From: Bryum argenteum
Taxonomy: Eukaryota > Streptophyta > Bryopsida > Bryales > Bryaceae
Assembly: GCA_037043015.1 (NCBI GenBank)
Contig: CM073321.1
Span: 20,085,001 to 20,149,000, forward strand
Length of the DNA stretch: 64,000 nucleotides
Direction of reading: 5' to 3'
In this document: piece after piece, positions 59,080-64,000 of the stretch
How the letters are laid out: the number at the start of each line of letters is the position of its first letter
Numbering within the stretch: position 1 is the first letter of the stretch
Notes under the pieces: generated by a model
What the model was told of the DNA's origin: nothing
Seen by the model: only the letters and a program-made list of their open reading frames with translations
Database searches by the model: none
Position numbers and translations under genes: made by a program

Positions 59080-60375
59080 GGAAGAGGCTATGTGTAAAGT
59101 TATAAACACCACGTATGGAAGTTTTCATGGTTTAAAACATCTATCGAAACAAAATGTGAGGACTTGCATGTCTGAAAGGATGTTACGGCAGACGATTATA
59201 AACATCTTTAAACATCACCTCAGACATTTTGGAATACTAATTTTATGTCATTAAAGACAACTTCCAAGATATCTTGGAAGACATAAAAGATGTGTTCTAA
59301 GAAATCTTGAGAAACATCTGGGATGTCGTGTACAACATCTTATAATACATCTAAAATGTCTTGCGCGACATCTTCAAAGACATACAAGATGTCTTCAAAA
59401 CAATCTTAGAAGACGTCTTCAATGTCTTCTTGAACATCCTAGAAGACATCTATGATGCGTTCCAAAAAAATCTCAAATGTCTTCCAAGACATCTTCTTAG
59501 CCATAAAGGATGTCATCTGAGACATGTAGAAAGTCATATACAATGTCTACTCAAACATCATTTAAGACATATAAGATGTATTGTATGACATCAAAGATGT
59601 ATTCCGTGATGTCCGAAATCGACTTGACTAAAGCATAAAACCCTTAACAATTGCTGACGTGGCATGCCACGTAATTTCTCCCGGGTACACGTTGGATTTT
59701 TCCGGGTTCCACGTCGGATTCTACGGCAGTCTATCACATTTTGAAAGACCACTTTGAAGACATCTCAAACACCTTGTACGACATCTTTTAAGACATAAAA
59801 CATGTATTCTAAGATATCTTGTAAGACATTGCATACGTCTTGCCAACGAGCTTGTACGACATCTAAGTTGTCTTCGAAGACATTTAAGTCGTCTTAAGTC
59901 ATGTCTAATACTATCATGAGAGGAGCATGAAACCCCCCGAAATATGCTGACGTGGCATGCCACGTCATTTTCCCGGGTCCACGTCAACTTTTCCCGCGTG
60001 CCACGTCGGATTTTCCCGCTTGCCACATGGGATTTTCCCCCGTGCCACTTTGGATTTTCAAAGGGTCCACGTAGGATTCTGGCTCCGCCATGTCATCTTT
60101 CGTGGGACCATGTAAAATTCCACATCATGATGAATTTCATCCCCACGTGGCACTGCCCGTTGAATTCAAGCTGATGTGTCATCTACGTGGCACCTACGTG
60201 GCACACTTTTTACCATTCCAAAATTACCTTAAGACATCTTCGATCTTAAGACATTTTCCTGTCTTTTTAGACGTCTGCTTAGACATCTGAGCTGTCTAGG
60301 ATGTCTTATCGTCTATAAGACATCCGAATTAATGTCTACGATGTCTTTTTACACATCATTTACAACATAATTAAA
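59080..60375. repeat. Right subterminal repeats of the CACTA element
   Basis: AGACATC, GATGTCTT and ACATCTT motifs in both orientations fill 59.16-59.90 kb and 60.23-60.36 kb. Between them lies a block (59.64-60.20 kb) of CCACGTCGGATTTTCCCG-type repeats that contains a 20-bp palindrome. Confidence 0.85.
59655..59967. repeat. TGACGTGGCATGCCACGTCA palindrome, two copies
   Basis: The copy at 59948-59967 is a perfect 20-bp palindrome; the copy at 59655-59674 differs at one position. Each half contains GACGTGGC, which matches ACGT-core plant promoter elements recognised by bZIP factors. They stand at the head of two related CCACGT-rich blocks. A regulatory role is an inference. Confidence 0.6.
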
Positions 60376-60395
60376 AACGCAGGTTTCTTATAGTG

Positions 60396-63300
60396 TGCGT
60401 TGGCGCAGCCCTCTCACCGAGGCTAAATTTTTGACAATCACATTCGAGCCCTCTCACCACAATCCCATTGACACAGAACATAACCCTGCTAAGAAGTGTG
60501 GGGTGCGTGCGTTGGCACACCCCTCTCACCGACGCTCAATTTCAACAATCAATTTGAGCCCTCACCAAGGCTGAATTTCCGACAATCACATTCGAGCCCT
60601 CACCGTGGCTGAATTTTTAACAATCACATTCAAGCCCTCTCACCGAAATCCTACTGACACTCAACGTAACCCTGCTAAGGGGTGTGGGGTGCCTGCATTG
60701 GCGCAACCCTCTCACCGAGGCTAAATTTTTGACAATCACATTCGAGCCCTCATTGCGGCTGAATTTTAAACAATCACATTCAAGCCTTCTCACCGAAATC
60801 CCACTGACATTGAACGTAACCCTGCTAGGGTTGTGGGGTGTCTGCACTGGCGCCGCCTTCTCACCAAGGCTGAATTTTTGACAATCACATTTGAGCCCTC
60901 TCACCGAAATCGCACTGACAGTGAACGTAACCGTGCTAAGTGGTGTGGGGTGCATGCGTTGGCGCAGCTCTCTCAACGAGGCTAAATTTAAGAAAATCAC
61001 ATTTGAGCCCTCTTACCGAAATCCCTCTCACACTGCACCTAACCCTGCAAAAGAGGTGTGGGGTGCCTGCGAGGGCGCAACCCTCTCAACAAGGCGGAAT
61101 TTTCAACAATAACATTCGAGCCCTCTCACCGAAATCATACTCACACTGAACCTAACGCTGCTAAGGCGTGTGGGTGCCTCCTTTGGCGCAACCCTCTCAC
61201 TGAAGCTAAATTTTTGACAATCACAATCGAGCCCTCATCGAGGCTAATTTTTTGACAATCACTTTCAAGCCCCCTCTGCGAAATCCAACTGACACTAAAC
61301 ATAACCCTGCTAAGGGGTGTGGGGTGCCTGTTTTGGCGTAGCCCTTTCACAGAGGCTGAGTTTGCGACAATCACATTTGAGCCCACACCGCGGTTGAATT
61401 GTCAGAAATCACATTCGAGCCCTCACCGCATTCCCACTGACACAGAGCGAGGCAGAACTTTTGACAATCACATTCGAGCGCTAACAGAGGTTGAATTTTT
61501 AACAATCACATTCGAGCCCTCACCGAGGGTAAATTTTCAACAATCACATTCGAGCCCTCTCCTGAAATCCCACAGACACAGAGCGTAATCCTGTTATGGG
61601 CTATGGGGTGCCTGCGTTGGCGCAGCCCTCTCACCGAGGCTGAATTTTTGACGATCACATTTGAGCCCTTACGGAGGCTTAATTTTCAACAATTACATTC
61701 GAGCCCTCACCTAAATCCCGCTGACATTAAACGAGGCTGAATTTTCAACAATCACATTCGTGCCCTCACCGAGATCCCACTAATATTGAAAATAACCCTC
61801 TAAAGGGGTGTCGGGTGCCTGCAAGGGCGCAACCTTCTCAAAGAGGCTCAATTTTCAACAATCACATTCGAGCCGTCTCACCAAATCCCACTGACACTGA
61901 ACGTAACGCTGCTGGGGGGTGAGGGGTGCCTACGTTGGCGCAGCCCTTTCAGCGAGGCTAAATTGTTGACGATCACATTTGAGCCCTCACGGAATTCCCG
62001 CTGACACTGAACAAGGCTGAATTTTTGACAATCAAATTCAAGCTCTCAACGCCGGTGAATTTTTGACAATCACATTCGAGCCCTCACTGAAATCCCACTG
62101 ACACTGAATGTAACCCTACTGAGGGGTGTGGGGTGCCTGCGTTGGCGCAGGCCTCTCGCCAATGCTAAATTTTCGACAATTACATTCGAGCCCTCTCACC
62201 GAAATCCCACTCACACTGAACGTTACCCTGCTATGGGGTGGAAGGTGTCTGCGTTGGCGCAGCCCTCTCACCGAGTCTAAATTTTTGACAATCACATTCG
62301 AGCCCTCAACGAAGGTAAATTTTCAACAATCACATTCGAGCCCTCACGCAGGCTGAATTTTTCACAATCACATTGGAGCCCTCACCAAATTCTCACTGAC
62401 ACTGAACGAGGCTGAATTTTGACAATCAAATTTGAGCCCTCACCAAAATCCCACTAATAGTAAACTTAATCGTACAAAGGGGTGTGGGGTGCTTGCGTTA
62501 GTGCAGCCCTTTCAGCGACACTAAATTTTTGACAATCACATTCGAGCCGTCACGGAGGCTCAATTTTCAACAATTACATTCGAGCCTTCACAAAAATCCC
62601 GCAATTATTTAAGGAGGCAGAATTTGCGACAATCACATTTGAGCCCTCACTGCAGCTAAATTGTCAACAATCACATTCAAGCCCTCATCAAATTCCCACT
62701 CACACAGCGCGAGGCTGAATTTTCGACAATTACATTTGAGCCTTCACAGAGGTTGAATTTTTGAGAATCACATTCAAGTCCTCACCAAAATCCCACTCAC
62801 ACTGAATGTAACCGAGCTAAGGGGTGTAAGGTGCCTGCGTTGGCGCGGCCCTCTCACCGATGCTGAATTTTTAACTATCACATTTGAGCCCTCTCACCAA
62901 AATCCCAGACACTGAACATAACGCTGCTATGGGTGTGGAGTGACTGGGTTGGCGCAGGCCTATCACCAATGCTAGATTTTTGACAATCACATTCGAGTCC
63001 TCTCACCGAAATCCCACTGACACTGAACGTAACCCTCCTAAGGGGTGTGGGGTGCCTGCGTTTGCGCAGCCCTCTCTTCGAGGCTGAATTTTCAACAATC
63101 ACATTTGAGCCCTCTCCTCAAATCCCACTGACACTGAACGTAACGCTGCTATGGGGTGTGGGGTGCCTGCCTTGGCACAGCCCTCTTACCGAACCTGAAT
63201 ATTGGACAATCACATTTGAGCCCTCACCGAATGTGAATTTTTGACAAACGCATTCGAGCCCTCACGGAGGCTGAATTTTTGACAATCACATTAGAGCCCT

Positions 63301-63860
63301 TACGGAGGCTAAATTTTTAACAATCACATTTGAGGCCTCTCCGAAATCTCACTGACACTGCACCAGGCTGAATTTTTGACAATCAAATTTGAGCCCTCAC
63401 CAAAATCCCGCTGCCTCTACACGAGGCTGAATTTTCGACACTCACATTCGTGCCCTCACCAAAATCCCACTAATACTGACATAACCCTGTAAAGGGGTGT
63501 GGGATGCCTGCAAGGGCGGAGCCCTCTCACCAAGGCTGAATTTTCAACAATTACATTTGAGCCCTCTCACCAACATCGCAGTGACACTAAACGTAACCTT
63601 GCTATGGGGTGTGGGGTGCCTGCGTTGGCGCAACCCTTTCACCAAGGCTAAATTTTCGACAATCACATTTGAGCCCTCACAGAGGCTGAATTTTTCACAA
63701 TCACATTCGAGCCGTCACCAAAATCCCGCTGACACTGAACGAGGCTGAATTTTCGACAATCACAATCACATTCGTGCCCTCACCAAAATCCCAGTGATAC
63801 TGATTGGAACTCTCTAAAGAGATGTGGGGTGCCTGCGAGGGCGCAGCCCTCTCACTGAGT
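60396..63860. repeat. Complex satellite interrupted by the CACTA element
   Basis: Two motifs alternate: a 35-40 bp unit (AGGCTGAATTTTTGACAATC, then ACATTCGAGCCCTCACCG) in variable number, and a longer unit that adds ATCCCACTGACACTGAACG, CTGCTAAGGGGTGTGGGGTG and CCTGCGTTGGCGCAGCCC. The order varies, giving a higher-order structure. Numerous short frames with repeated peptides (for example MGCL-RN-LTEAKF) arise from the repeat in both strands and are not genes. Confidence 0.93.
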
Positions 63861-64000
63861 TTACTTTCCACTTCTAAACATGAACCACTTCAGTCATTTA
63901 TGAAATATAATTATAATCTCCTTTAAAAACATACTCATGTTTTATTTATTAATTCATGAATATGTATTTTAAATGTAACCGCAGTCATGGACTGGATACA
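63861..64000. other. AT-rich end of window
   Basis: The satellite stops at about 63860. The last 140 bp are AT-rich with no feature. Confidence 0.5.

Larger units (their letters stand above)
46179..60395. mobile_element. 14.2-kb CACTA (En/Spm-type) DNA transposon
   Basis: The left end reads CACTATAAGAAAACCCTG and the reverse complement of the right end reads CACTATAAGAAACCTGCG, so the first 12 bp are identical. The flanking 3-bp TGC at 46176-46178 and 60396-60398 is the 3-bp target duplication expected for CACTA elements. Removing the element and one TGC restores the satellite unit (GGGGTGCTTGC joined to GTTGGCGCAGCCC). Subterminal GATGTCT/AGACATC motifs occur in dozens, as expected for TNPA-type binding sites. 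Inside are a minus-strand TNP2-like gene and a plus-strand TNPA-like gene. Two stops in the transposase make this copy non-autonomous. Confidence 0.95.

Noticed and set aside
60617..63748. Numerous 60-130 codon frames with repeated peptides
   Set aside because: They occur on both strands and follow the satellite period, so they are repeat artefacts.

Overview
The window looks like repeat-rich nuclear DNA of a land plant. The signs are telomere-type TTTAGGG/CCCTAGA tracts, an En/Spm-type CACTA transposon, Ty1/copia and Ty3/gypsy remains, a hAT-type miniature element, GT-AG introns, and two plant-type host genes: the molybdenum-cofactor gene CNX3/MoaC and the last exon of VPS29. The large transposon-like genes remind me of families I associate with bryophytes and early-diverging plants. 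That placement is an inference. Only CNX3 looks intact; almost every other coding region carries in-frame stops or frameshifts.

Layout. 1-1080: tandem repeats and a telomere-like tract. 1.1-13.65 kb ('element A'): a minus-strand transposase-like gene and a plus-strand multi-exon gene with a ParB-like domain, followed by two FCP1/HAD-phosphatase-like exons. About 44 copies of a 19-bp palindrome (consensus TATCGGCTGGCAGCCGATA) run through this interval, including a seven-copy 56-bp-phased array between the two divergent genes and a nine-copy 29-bp-phased array in an intron. 13.7-18.9 kb: AT-rich DNA with a decayed gypsy pol and a minisatellite. 18.9-21.2 kb: CNX3 and the VPS29 fragment. 22.16-24.49 kb: a copia-type element with two seemingly identical 203-bp LTRs and a largely deleted interior. 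25-27.9 kb: gag-like, SWIM-like and other fragments.

27-45.4 kb ('element B'): a second transposase-like gene of the same family, a different palindrome family (core TCAACTCGAGTCGAGTTGA) starting directly upstream of it, and a minus-strand gene that joins a ParB-like domain to what looks like a beta-class DNA methyltransferase domain. The B interval appears to be split by younger AT-rich insertions at 32.3-39.0 kb, including a 340-bp hAT-type element with an 8-bp target duplication.

46.18-60.40 kb: a 14.2-kb CACTA transposon with a TNP2-like transposase gene, a second TNPA-like gene and many GATGTCT/AGACATC subterminal motifs. It sits, with a 3-bp TGC duplication, inside a GC-rich satellite that continues to about 63.86 kb.

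The main hypothesis is that A and B are two members of one class of large plant mobile element. Each has a transposase-like gene, a ParB-like gene and its own palindrome family placed just upstream of the transposase. ParB-like proteins binding palindromic sites (a parS-like logic) or element-specific operators would explain this; neither is proven here. All calls were made by eye, without alignment or database searches.
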